Below the pieces are notes generated by a model, which saw only the letters and a list, made by a program, of their open reading frames with translations, ran no database searches and was not told the DNA's origin. The translations under genes and the position numbers were made by a program. This document shows positions 7,398 to 14,866 of a stretch of 16,593 nucleotides of DNA, in pieces; the stretch's first letter is position 1; every line of letters starts with the position of its first letter. Origin of the DNA: DATBMA01 sp036555105 (GTDB lineage Bacteria; Actinomycetota; Acidimicrobiia; Spongiisociales; ZC4RG35); NCBI GenBank assembly GCA_036555105.1, contig DATBMA010000024.1, positions 1 to 16,593 on the forward strand, in the 5' to 3' direction.

Positions 7398-7756
7398 CGC
7401 TTCCCCCGCTGAAGCAGCGACTCTATCGCCAGAGCGAGGGGGCCACCGGGTCAGTGGGTAGTGATAGTTGTGGCACGTGCGCCAGCCAGCCTCGGGGCCG
7501 CGGGACGTTCCCGGATAGGAACCTACTTCTCGACCGTGCCGAACGTCTTCGGGTCAAGCACACCACGGGAGCTTGGACCGGGACATTCACTTGCTGCCTA
7601 TCTGGTGCCTGTCGAGTCGGAAACGGGCCGACACCTTGTGGGACGAAATGGTTCGAGCGGGGACCACCGTTCCGATTGGCAGGAGTCCCTCACCATGCCA
7701 TGCCGGAGGCCTCATCGATTCGGTAGTTTCCGCCGAGGCCGAGCCAGGAGATTCCC
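7398..7756. other. Gene-poor stretch before the cupin gene
   Basis: I can support no gene in these 359 bases. Several open frames exist on both strands, but none shows a domain, signal peptide or good ribosome site. A minus-strand frame ending VVLDPKTFGTVEK at a TAG (7522-7524) has a protein-like flavour but is closed upstream by a TGA (7690-7692) and has no convincing start. The stretch probably holds the promoter of the cupin gene and possibly decayed sequence. Confidence 0.5.
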
Positions 7757-8131
7757 ATGGCCAGGATTCGAGTGTTGAGGGACCGCGAAGTGTCCGAGGC
7801 CGATGCCACCTCGGGGATGATCAGGGAGCAGGCCGTCGCCGATCCGGGCTATTGGGCTGGAGTGATTCGGACGGCGCCGGGCCGGCCTTCCGAATGGCAC
7901 TCCCACGGCGACTACGAAACGTACTTCTACGTCGTGACCGGGCGCATCCGCATGGAGTCGGGACTGGACGGTGTGACCGTGGAGGCCGGGCCCGGTGACT
8001 TCGTCCATGTCCCACCCAATCTGGTGCATCGCGAGGTCAACCCGGACGATGAAGAGGGAAGGCTGATCCTCTTCAGGGCGGGCACCGGCCCGCCCGTCAT
8101 CAACGTCTCCGGACCGCAGTCGCATCCCTGA
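7757..8131 (+). CDS. Small single-domain cupin protein
   Basis: This is a 124-residue single-cupin protein. Cupin motif 1 is clear: His48-Ser-His50, then Glu54 and Gly62 (EWHSHGDYETYFYVVTGRIR). Motif 2 is PGDFVHVPPNLVHRE, with His91 as the fourth ligand. The four residues form the usual metal site of the cupin barrel. Small cupins of this kind include sugar-phosphate isomerases, dioxygenases and regulatory sensors; the sequence does not decide between them. The start is ATG at 7757, with CAGGAG a few bases upstream. No operon partner is visible: the next plus-strand locus is a pseudogene 87 bases downstream. Confidence 0.85.
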   Translation: MARIRVLRDREVSEADATSGMIREQAVADPGYWAGVIRTAPGRPSEWHSHGDYETYFYVVTGRIRMESGLDGVTVEAGPGDFVHVPPNLVHREVNPDDEEGRLILFRAGTGPPVINVSGPQSHP

Positions 8132-8218
8132 CCCATCCGGGCCGGTTGGGGCTTCGCCTCTACGGACGCCCGGGTAGGGAGCAGGTCCGTCACAAGTACC
8201 CAAGAGAATGTCCGTCCC

Positions 8219-8570
8219 ATGGCGACCCACTCCGTGAACAAGCCTGAACTGGCCAGGGCCCGACAACTGATTGATTCCCGCCAATACGTGCTCGAAAGCG
8301 ACTGGGGGGCTTCATAGCCGACTGCCGCAGACGAAAACGGCTTCTTGGAGTCCCACTCGTGGAGCGACTACGCCGAGTGGCATCTGGGCTTTCACCGACG
8401 GCGCCGAGGACGAGACCAAAGCGCGCCACGGGTTCGCCTATGGAGACTTCAGGCGGCTTCACCGGACCGGGCTGATCGCCTGCGTGCATCGGGCCTCCGA
8501 GTGACGGCACAAAGAGGTCGAGCGGGCGGCCCATAACCTCCTGCAGCGGCTGGATGAGCCCGCCGGTTAG
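8219..8570 (+). pseudogene. Decayed conserved uncharacterised gene with two stop codons and a frameshift
   Basis: Joining two frames reconstructs a protein of about 116 residues with family-like segments: KPELARARQLID, RQYVLESDWG, FLESHSWSDYAEWHLG, then DETKARHGFAYGDFRRLHRTG and WRHKEVE-type blocks with one residue lost. From memory this matches a widespread uncharacterised family. Three lesions break it. A TAG at 8315-8317 lies where Gln is expected (CAG to TAG). One extra T sits in the TTT at 8390-8392. A TGA at 8502-8504 lies where Trp is expected (TGG to TGA). The true end would be TAG at 8568-8570. Three independent disablements argue for genuine decay rather than one sequencing error. 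The function of the intact family is unknown to me. Confidence 0.75.
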
Positions 8571-8597
8571 CGCTGTGACTAGCGAAACGGACGAGGG

Positions 8598-9059
8598 CTA
8601 TTCGTGCTTGAACTGGACCAGTGGCATGTAGAACCACGTCCAGAGCAACACGATGGTGATTGCGCCCGTCAGGATCAGGGCAGCGACGGACGGAAGCACC
8701 TGCGAGGAGACGAGGAGGACGGCCGCGGCCATGGCGATGGCAAAGGTGATCGTGCCTGCGATGGCGAGCTGTGTCGCACGCTGCACATGCAGGGATGACC
8801 GACGGGGGATGCCGTCGACCGGCGCCCTCAACCGCTGATGCACTCCCGGCGCCAGGAAGAGGACCGCCGAGATGGCGGCGAACGCAAAGGCCAGGTAGTA
8901 GGCGATGAGCTCGAAGCCTGTCAATTGCTCGAAACCGGGGAGTAGGGCAATCGTCAACAGGAAGCCGAAGAGGACCTGCACCAAGGGGGCGGTCGTCCGC
9001 ACGCCCTCGAGGAGCGACCGAAACTCGTCGTCAGTCTTGCCATCCGTCCTCGAGGCCAT
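8598..9059 (-). CDS. DUF6328-like four-helix membrane protein
   Basis: This is a 153-residue membrane protein. The start is ATG at 9059, chosen for the GAAAGG site seven bases upstream; a longer frame adds a basic, non-membrane stretch with no support. A short polar N-terminus leads into LLEGVRTTAPLVQVLFGFLL, which resembles the opening of the DUF6328 family (in which LL-x-E-L-R-V-x-x-x-G-V-Q is usual). Four helices lie at about residues 25-40, 51-71, 96-117 and 123-144, with a cytoplasmic-looking loop RLRAPVDGIPRRSS between helices 2 and 3. The family has no established function. The family assignment is from memory of the pattern. Confidence 0.75.
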   Translation of the reverse strand: MASRTDGKTDDEFRSLLEGVRTTAPLVQVLFGFLLTIALLPGFEQLTGFELIAYYLAFAFAAISAVLFLAPGVHQRLRAPVDGIPRRSSLHVQRATQLAIAGTITFAIAMAAAVLLVSSQVLPSVAALILTGAITIVLLWTWFYMPLVQFKHE

Positions 9060-9296
9060 GTCCAGCCTTTCATCGAACCTTCGCCCGGGTGGTCGCGCCT
9101 GGTCGAAGGTCTGACCCCGGAAACGCGCTGTCACAGTGCCCGGCTGCTGGCCTACTTACCCGGCGAAGGCGCAATCCCAAACGGGCACGAATTGGACGCT
9201 CAGATATGAGACCATCGGACGGATGGCCGAATTGGCTGCGAAGAGGCACCCGGGACCTGGTCCATCGAGGGGTTGACCAGTTACGGCGTTGAGATG

Positions 9297-9575
9297 TCAG
9301 TCCCGGCGGTCGTCTCTCCGCTCTTTGCGCCGGCGGTGACGCCTCATTACGCCGAGCCCGAACCAGATCAAGGCACCGAGGAGCGCGGCAGCGATGGTCA
9401 GCGCCCAGATCGGCCAGGTGAAGTCCCAAGCGATGAACTTGACCGTGACGTCTTCACGATTCTGGAAGGCGAACACTCCAAGAGCACCGAGGCCCACCAA
9501 CGAGGAGATCGCACCGAAGCTCATCCCGCCCTTCGCAGCCTCGGGCGCTTGCTGGGACGAACTGGATTGTGTCAC
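9297..9575 (-). CDS. LapA/DUF1049-like small membrane protein
   Basis: This 92-residue protein has two transmembrane helices (about 20-37 and 55-77) joined by FQNREDVTVKFIAWDFTWP. That is the characteristic loop of the LapA/DUF1049 family (F-x-N-x-x-x-V-x-x-x-F). A Ser/Gln-rich N-terminus and a very basic tail (RRHRRRKERRDDRR) flank the helices. In Gram-negative bacteria LapA helps lipopolysaccharide assembly; in actinobacteria the homologues have no known role, so I give no symbol. The start is GTG at 9575, with AGGAGG four bases upstream. It is divergent from the lipoprotein gene at 9674, with 98 bases between the starts. Confidence 0.8.
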   Translation of the reverse strand: MTQSSSSQQAPEAAKGGMSFGAISSLVGLGALGVFAFQNREDVTVKFIAWDFTWPIWALTIAAALLGALIWFGLGVMRRHRRRKERRDDRRD

Positions 9576-9673
9576 CCTGCCTCCTATTGGTTGACCATGG
9601 GATCATATTGAGTCCAGGCTCGGGTCGCTCGGCCGAGTGGAACCCTGACACCTGGCCGGTCGTCCAAACGTTC

Positions 9674-10051
9674 GTGAAAGCATTTACCCCCGCCTTGGTA
9701 CTTGCACTGGTCCTTCCGGCCTGTGCCGCCGCTGCAACCACCTCGACATCCTCCGGCGATGCGAGTGGGCCCGCCATAACCGTTGATCAACTGGTCGCCC
9801 GCTCCTCCGACACACCCATTGTTGTCCAGGGGCTGCTGATCTCCCACGACGGGGTCGTGCGGCTGTGCGCAGCGGTGTTGGAGAGTTTCCCGCCCCAGTG
9901 TGGCGGGGAGTCGGTGGAGCTGACCGGGCTCGACCCTGCCTCGGTGCCCGGAGTCACGACCGAGCAGGGAGTCACCTGGAAAGAAGGGGCGGTCGTCCAG
10001 GTGCAGCGCACACAGGACGGGCGATTCGCGGTGCTCGCCGTCGCTCCCTGA
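9674..10051 (+). CDS. Small secreted protein, probable lipoprotein
   Basis: This 125-residue protein from GTG at 9674 has a short signal: Lys2, a hydrophobic stretch and LVLPAC with Cys17. A Thr/Ser-rich spacer follows. The folded part contains VVQGLLISHDGVVRLCAAVL, ESFPPQCGGESVELTGLD and a final VVQVQRTQDGRFAVLAV. I recall similar C-A-x-L-x-E-S-x-P-P-Q-C-G-G proteins as common, uncharacterised actinobacterial proteins with an OB-fold-like strand pattern. The two Cys (RLC and PPQC) may form a disulphide. The start is uncertain: the frame is open back to 9569, but the upstream part has no signal and GTG 9674 lacks a strong ribosome site. Confidence 0.65.
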   Translation: MKAFTPALVLALVLPACAAAATTSTSSGDASGPAITVDQLVARSSDTPIVVQGLLISHDGVVRLCAAVLESFPPQCGGESVELTGLDPASVPGVTTEQGVTWKEGAVVQVQRTQDGRFAVLAVAP

Positions 10052-10120
10052 AGTCGGGTCTGCCCACACGCCGGCGTCTCGACAGGTAGCTTGATCGTCA
10101 ACGCGGCCTGAGGAGGCGAA

Positions 10121-10405
10121 ATGGACGACGTCATCGGCACGCTGGTTGGTGGGCTATTGGCGGGCTTGATCATTGGTCCGCTGGCCCGTCTCGTCATGCC
10201 AGGCAGGCAGAACATCTCAGTGATCATGACGATCGTGATCGGGGCGGTGGGCGCCATCGCCGGGGGCCTGGTGGCCGACTGGCTGGATGTCGGTGAGACC
10301 GCGGGCATCGATTGGATCAAGCACGGCATCCAGGTGGCGATCGCAGCCCTGCTTGTCGTCCTGTGGATCGCCATGCGCAGGCCCAAAACCGGCACCGCCA
10401 CCTGA
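10121..10405 (+). CDS. GlsB/YeaQ/YmgE-family membrane protein
   Basis: This 94-residue protein has three predicted helices (about 5-25, 33-53 and 67-86). The LARLVMPGRQNISVIMTIVIG segment is typical of the GlsB/YeaQ/YmgE (transglycosylase-associated) family. Members are small, Gly-rich membrane proteins often induced by general stress; a biochemical role is not established. The start is ATG at 10121, with TGAGGAGG about five bases upstream, the best ribosome site among the small genes here. It is followed after 51 bases by the histidine kinase on the same strand, so co-transcription is possible. Confidence 0.88.
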   Translation: MDDVIGTLVGGLLAGLIIGPLARLVMPGRQNISVIMTIVIGAVGAIAGGLVADWLDVGETAGIDWIKHGIQVAIAALLVVLWIAMRRPKTGTAT

Positions 10406-10456
10406 CCAGCCACCAACCCGCCTCAAGGCCGCTCCGGCCGAGGCCGATGTTCTGGC

Positions 10457-12286
10457 ATGGCCGCGGAGCCGACGATCACGCGGACGCGTCCGGCGGACCG
10501 TCTTGAAGGCCAACTCGAATCGACCCGACTCAGGCTTCGGTATGAGCGCGCCCTCGTCCAATGCTCCCGGGCGCTCCTCACCCGCCAGGGTGAGCCCGAC
10601 CTGGAGGAGGCCCTCATGGGCCTCCGTGACGCCACCGAGGTCGAATGGGTGGTGGTCGACGAGAACTTCGACGACCCTGTAAGGGGGGTCTGCAGCCGCC
10701 CGGTTGCCTGGGTGGCACGGAGCGAGCCTCCGGCGGACTTGCTCGAGCACTGGACCGATACCCCCTGGTCTGATCTCCCTGCCGCCTCCAACTACCTGGC
10801 TCGGGGCATTCCGTGGTCGTTCACCCACCTCGACCAGCTCGACCCCGCCGAGCGCGCCTTCTATACAGCCGTCGAGCCAGTCGTGTGCTCGGAGATCGAC
10901 ATCCCAGTTTTCGCCGCCGGGCGATGGGCAGGGGTCGTCTCGCTGTTCTCACCCCGCCCTGGGGAGCCATGGAAGGATTGGAAGGTCGAGATCTTGATGA
11001 CGGTGGCCGACATGATCGGCTCGGTCTGGGAGCGGCGAGACAACCGCCGCCAACTCGAACAGGCCGCCTCGGCTCAGAACCTCACCCTGCGCTTCGAACG
11101 CGCCAGAGCAGAGTGTTCGGCGGCGCTCCTGACCGGCACCGACCACGAGGCCCTCGATCATGCGGTCGAGGCACTGCTGGAAGCGACCGGTACCGACTAT
11201 GTGTTCGTCGAGCGCAACGTCATTCATCCCGAGCTGGGCTTCTCCACAGAGACCGTCACCAACCTCCATTCCTCCCGGATCGAAAACGAGAACAACGGCT
11301 ACCCGGTCGTCTGCAGCTGGACCGACTTCCCCGACTCGGGCCCGCTGCTCGAGCGGGGAGAGATGTTCATCATGTGTAGCCATGACGACGTGTCGGCCGG
11401 CGAACGCTCCTTCTACGAGCAGGTGGAGCGCCCGCTGCAAGCCGAGATCGATGCTCCGATATTCGTGGCTGGTCAGTGGAGGGGGCTGATCGGTCTCGCC
11501 ACCTATGAACCTCGCATGTGGACCGCGGCCGAGTCACACCTGGTCGAGGAGGTCGCCCGCATGATCGGCGCCTACTGGGAGCGGAGGGAGACCTACGAGG
11601 GGCTGGCACAGGCCATCCGCGACAAGGACCGCTTCATCGCGTCGGTGAGCCATGAGCTGAGGACCCCGCTGGCGGCAGTGGTTGGCTTCTCGGCCGAGTT
11701 GCGCGACCAGGCGTGGCAACGGAATCAGGACGAGACCAATGAGCTGCTCGATCTGGTGGCTCGTCAGGCAGTCGACATGGCTTCGATCGTGGAGGATCTC
11801 TTGGTGGCGGCCCGTGCCGACGAGTCGCTGCTTACCGTTTTCCCGGAGATGCACGAGGTCAACCGGCACGTTCACGAGGTGGTTGCCGCCACCTTCAGCG
11901 AGACCCGGCCCAGAGTGGTGGTCGAAGAGACGGAGAAAGTCGATGCCTGGGTCGACTCCCTTCGCTTCCGTCAGATCGTGCGGAACCTCCTCACCAATGC
12001 CACCCGCCACGGCGGGCCGATCGTGACGGTGCGGATCAGCCAGGCCGAAGGGTGGGCCATCGTCGAGGTCGCCGACAATGGCCCCGGGATCCCGCCCGAG
12101 GTCCAAGAGGCCGTTTTCACTCCTTATTACACGCTCCGGCCGACGCCCGGCTTGACCGGGTCGATCGGCCTCGGCCTCACCGTCGGCCGGCAGCTGGCTC
12201 GCCTGATGGGAGGGGACGTCACCTATCGCCACAACGGCGAGAGCGTGTTCACCGTGACCCTGCCCCAGAATGCCAAGGAGTCTTGA
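10457..12286 (+). CDS. Soluble sensor histidine kinase with tandem duplicated GAF-like sensor modules
   Basis: This is a 609-residue orphan histidine kinase with no transmembrane segment, so it is presumably cytoplasmic. Two related N-terminal modules occupy about residues 21-200 and 205-382. Both show LR[YF]ERA...CS.ALLT, a central ERxFYxxVE block, EID.P[VI]F.AG.W.G and a final MIG..WERR, so the sensor unit has been duplicated. The kinase core follows: H-box SVSHELRTPL with phospho-accepting His399, N-box RNLLTNATRHG with Asn510, G1 DNGPGI at 540-545 and G2 GSIGLGL at 568-574. No response regulator lies in the window. The start is ATG at 10457 with a weak ribosome site. The sensor family is GAF-like by length and pattern only; ligand unknown. 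Confidence 0.9.
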   Translation: MAAEPTITRTRPADRLEGQLESTRLRLRYERALVQCSRALLTRQGEPDLEEALMGLRDATEVEWVVVDENFDDPVRGVCSRPVAWVARSEPPADLLEHWTDTPWSDLPAASNYLARGIPWSFTHLDQLDPAERAFYTAVEPVVCSEIDIPVFAAGRWAGVVSLFSPRPGEPWKDWKVEILMTVADMIGSVWERRDNRRQLEQAASAQNLTLRFERARAECSAALLTGTDHEALDHAVEALLEATGTDYVFVERNVIHPELGFSTETVTNLHSSRIENENNGYPVVCSWTDFPDSGPLLERGEMFIMCSHDDVSAGERSFYEQVERPLQAEIDAPIFVAGQWRGLIGLATYEPRMWTAAESHLVEEVARMIGAYWERRETYEGLAQAIRDKDRFIASVSHELRTPLAAVVGFSAELRDQAWQRNQDETNELLDLVARQAVDMASIVEDLLVAARADESLLTVFPEMHEVNRHVHEVVAATFSETRPRVVVEETEKVDAWVDSLRFRQIVRNLLTNATRHGGPIVTVRISQAEGWAIVEVADNGPGIPPEVQEAVFTPYYTLRPTPGLTGSIGLGLTVGRQLARLMGGDVTYRHNGESVFTVTLPQNAKES

Positions 12287-12344
12287 GTCTCAAGGCTTAG
12301 GTCTCACCTCGAGCTCAAGACGTGAGACGTGAGACCTGAGACGT
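12280..12344. repeat. Heptamer tandem repeat and inverted repeats between convergent genes
   Basis: Four tandem heptamers occupy 12317-12344: AAGACGT, GAGACGT, GAGACCT, GAGACGT. AGGTCTCAC (12299-12307) pairs perfectly with GTGAGACCT (12329-12337), and GTCTTGAG (12280-12287) pairs with CTCAAGAC (12313-12320). These overlapping stems lie between the kinase gene (plus) and the micro-protein gene (minus). They may terminate transcripts from both sides, although no clear U-tract is present. Confidence 0.6.
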
Positions 12345-12348
12345 GCTT

Positions 12349-12504
12349 CTACCCGCTGATTCGGTGCCAGAGCCACTCCAGGCCCTGCCAGAGACGCACA
12401 GCCAGGTAGAGAGCCGCTGCTCCCACCAGGATCCGAAAGCCCCATGGCGATGGTGGTGGAGGGGCTGAGTCCTCCTCAGGAAGATAGGGCGACTTGCCGG
12501 TCAC
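12349..12504 (-). CDS. Single-helix membrane micro-protein coupled to der
   Basis: A 51-residue protein is read from GTG at 12504 to TAG at 12349-12351. The GTG overlaps the der stop as GTGA, the same four-base junction as aroA/cmk upstream, so it is likely translated by coupling. The product begins VTGKSPYLPEEDSAPPPPSP, a proline-rich acidic leader. It continues into one predicted helix, GFRILVGAAALYLAVRLWQG, and ends in an aromatic/basic tail, LEWLWHRISG. I know no family. Its position, overlap and membrane-like hydropathy support a real gene; a tail-anchored regulator of translation or membrane assembly would be speculation. Confidence 0.6.
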   Translation of the reverse strand: MTGKSPYLPEEDSAPPPPSPWGFRILVGAAALYLAVRLWQGLEWLWHRISG

Positions 12505-13814
12505 CGGCGACTCTTGCCCCTCACGACCAACCGGAGCGGCGTGCCGGTGAAGTCAGCAGCTTGACGGAGATTGCCTTCCAAGAACCTGAGATAGTCGTCA
12601 CCCAACTCCGAGCCGGAGACGAACAGGACGAAGGTCGGCGGCTCGGTCCCTGCCTGGACGACGTAATGGATCTTCGGCCTCCGCCCCTTTCGGACCGGGG
12701 GCGGGTGGCGGGCGACGTTCGCAGTCAGCAGCCGGTTGAGCTCGCCGGTCGAGATCCGGTTGCGTCGCGACTGCAAGGCCGTCGCGACCGCCGGGCCCAG
12801 GCGCCGAAGCCTGGCCCCGGTCTTGGCCGAGACCCGCAGGACCGGAGCCCAACTCACAAAGGCGAGACGATCGGCGGCCTCGATCTCGGTCTGCTCTCGC
12901 TGCTCGGGGTCGATCGCGTCCCACTTGTTGAGCAGGATCACGAGGCCGGTGCCAGCCTCGATCGCCTCTGCCACCACTTGCTGGTCTTGATGGGTGACTC
13001 CGGCGCTGCCATCGATCAGCACCACCGAGACATCGGCGTGGGCCATCACCTTGCGGGCCCGCTCGACCGAGTAGAAGTCGGCGTCCTCCTTGATCTTCGG
13101 CCGCCGCCTGATCCCGGCCGTGTCCACCAGTTCGTAGCGGGCGCCGTCGAGCTCGACCTCGATGTCGATTGGATCTCGTGTGGTGCCGGGCTGGGCGTCG
13201 ACGATCACCCGCTCCTCTCCGGCGAGGCGATTCAGAAGTGTCGACTTGCCAACATTGGGACGCCCGACGAGCGCCAGCCGCGGCAATCCGGCCGGCTCAT
13301 CGGTCTCTCGGTCCTCTGGCAACCGCTCCACCAGCCGGTCGAGCAGGTCGCCAGTGCCTCTCCCATGCAGGGCCGAGACCGCCAGAGGCTCCCCCAGCCC
13401 CAGGCTCCACAACTCCGTGCCGTCCGCCTCGCGTCCGGCGTGGTCCACCTTGTTGGCCGCCAGCAGCACTGGGACCTGGGCTGAGCGAAGGAAGTCGGCA
13501 ACCGCGGCGTCGTCCGAGGTGATGCCGGCTTCCGCGTCCACCACCATCAGGATCAGGTCGGCGCCGGTCACCGCCGCCTCTGCCTGGGACTTCACCAGCC
13601 CGCCTATGTGGTCATCCGGGTCTTGTTCCCAACCGCCAGTGTCCACGACCAGAAAGCTGCGTCCAGCCCAATCGGCTGCGAACTCGCGCCGGTCTCTCGT
13701 CACTCCCGGTAGAGCCTCCACCACCGCCGACCGCCCGCCCACGATCCGATTGACCAGAGTCGATTTGCCGACGTTGGGGCGCCCAACCACGGCCACCACT
13801 GGCAGGCGGGGCAT
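12501..13814 (-). CDS. der: Ribosome biogenesis GTPase Der (EngA)
   Basis: This is a 437-residue double GTPase that acts in 50S subunit assembly. Start ATG 13814 was chosen because it overlaps the ispH stop as TGATG and gives the normal MPRLPVVAVVGRPNVGKS opening; the 13 codons further upstream lie inside ispH. First G domain: GRPNVGKS 11-18, DTGG 58-61, NKVD 121-124. Second G domain: GRPNVGKS 184-191, DTAG 231-234, NKWD 296-299. The C-terminal KH-like domain runs from about 345 and includes RPKIHYVVQAGTEPPTFVLF. All motifs are intact and the length is normal. It is the fourth gene of the aroA-cmk-ispH-der operon. Confidence 0.97.
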   Translation of the reverse strand: MPRLPVVAVVGRPNVGKSTLVNRIVGGRSAVVEALPGVTRDRREFAADWAGRSFLVVDTGGWEQDPDDHIGGLVKSQAEAAVTGADLILMVVDAEAGITSDDAAVADFLRSAQVPVLLAANKVDHAGREADGTELWSLGLGEPLAVSALHGRGTGDLLDRLVERLPEDRETDEPAGLPRLALVGRPNVGKSTLLNRLAGEERVIVDAQPGTTRDPIDIEVELDGARYELVDTAGIRRRPKIKEDADFYSVERARKVMAHADVSVVLIDGSAGVTHQDQQVVAEAIEAGTGLVILLNKWDAIDPEQREQTEIEAADRLAFVSWAPVLRVSAKTGARLRRLGPAVATALQSRRNRISTGELNRLLTANVARHPPPVRKGRRPKIHYVVQAGTEPPTFVLFVSGSELGDDYLRFLEGNLRQAADFTGTPLRLVVRGKSRR

Positions 13815-14857
13815 CAGGAGGTGAGGAGCAGAAGCGCTTCGGAGGCGGTCCACTCCCGATCGTGGTCGAGCCGCCCGCCCGCCTTTGGAGCGCGAGCGGT
13901 GACGCCCGCCTCCACCAACGCCTGGAGGACGGTGAGGAGGCTTCGCAACTGCGGGGGGAGCGGGAAGTACTCACCCTCGGTGATCGTGCTCACCAGCTCC
14001 ACTCCGCCTACCGGGGCGAGGCGGTCGATCACCTCCTGCACGAGATGGTCGGGGGCAGAGGCTCCGGCTGTCACGCCGACGGTCGACGCAGCTTCCATCC
14101 ACTCCGACCGGATCTGACCGGCGGAGTCCACCCGGTAGGCCCGGGTGCCCAACTGGCGGCAGGTGCGCACCAATGCCTGCGTGTTCGAGGAGTTCTCGCT
14201 TCCTACCACGAGGACGAGATCGCACTTGTCCGCTAGCACCCCGACCGCTTCCTGGCGATTGGTGGTGGCGTAACACAGGTCGCTCTTGCGTGCGGTCATC
14301 ACATCGGGGCGGCTGGCTTTGGCCTGGCCCAAGACGTCAGCCCACTCATGCATTCCAAGAGTGGTCTGGGCCAGCAGCGCCACCGGTCCCCCTCCCGGCG
14401 TGATCCCTGCCAGGCCGGCCTCCGGCTCGACGAGCGTGATCGACCCCGGAGCGACTGCAACCGTCCCCACCGCCTCGTCGTGACCGGCGTGTCCTACATA
14501 GAGGATCTCGACGCCGTCCTCGGCCATTCGCTTCACCTCGTGGTGCACCTTGGTGACCAGCGGGCAGACCGAGTCGATCACCACCGCCGACCTGCGGCCG
14601 GCCTCCGCCACCACTTCAGGGGCCGACCCGTGGGCACTCAACATCAGGATGGCGCCCTCTGGGACCGAGCTGACGTCGTCGACGAAAACAACCCCCGCTT
14701 GCTCGAAGGCGGCCACTACCCATTCGTTGTGGACGATCTCGTGATAGCAGTAGACGGGCGGCTCGAAGACCTTCACCATCCAGGTGAGGGCCTTGATCGC
14801 CATCTCCACCCCGGCACAGAAGCCGCGCGGCTCCGCCAGCAGCACCCGTTCAATCAC
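13814..14857 (-). CDS. ispH: 4-hydroxy-3-methylbut-2-enyl diphosphate reductase
   Basis: This 347-residue iron-sulfur enzyme does the last step of the MEP isoprenoid pathway, reducing HMBPP to IPP and DMAPP. The three cluster cysteines are Cys14 (RGFCAGV), Cys98 (DSVCPLV) and Cys195 (DLCYATTNRQ). Substrate-binding His43 (VHN) and His76 (SAHG) are present, and the GHAGHDEAVGT segment holds His126 and Glu128, at the position of the proton-relay glutamate. The end is somewhat longer than in E. coli IspH (316 residues). The GTG at 14857 lies 9 bases after the cmk stop, and the gene's TGA overlaps the der start. The MEP route therefore operates in this organism. Confidence 0.96.
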   Translation of the reverse strand: MIERVLLAEPRGFCAGVEMAIKALTWMVKVFEPPVYCYHEIVHNEWVVAAFEQAGVVFVDDVSSVPEGAILMLSAHGSAPEVVAEAGRRSAVVIDSVCPLVTKVHHEVKRMAEDGVEILYVGHAGHDEAVGTVAVAPGSITLVEPEAGLAGITPGGGPVALLAQTTLGMHEWADVLGQAKASRPDVMTARKSDLCYATTNRQEAVGVLADKCDLVLVVGSENSSNTQALVRTCRQLGTRAYRVDSAGQIRSEWMEAASTVGVTAGASAPDHLVQEVIDRLAPVGGVELVSTITEGEYFPLPPQLRSLLTVLQALVEAGVTARAPKAGGRLDHDREWTASEALLLLTS

Positions 14858-14866
14858 AGGAACAGG

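Noticed and set aside
7522..7692. Minus-strand frame ending VVLDPKTFGTVEK
   Set aside because: The tail looks protein-like, but there is an in-frame TGA upstream, no good start and no recognised family. It could be a remnant but is not supportable.
7461..7778. Plus-strand frame of about 105 codons before the cupin gene
   Set aside because: No domain, weak start context and overlap with the cupin start; overlapping frames of similar length exist, as expected by chance at this GC.
12444..13484. Plus-strand open frame of about 346 codons
   Set aside because: It is a shadow of der; both GTPase domains on the minus strand are intact and explain the region.
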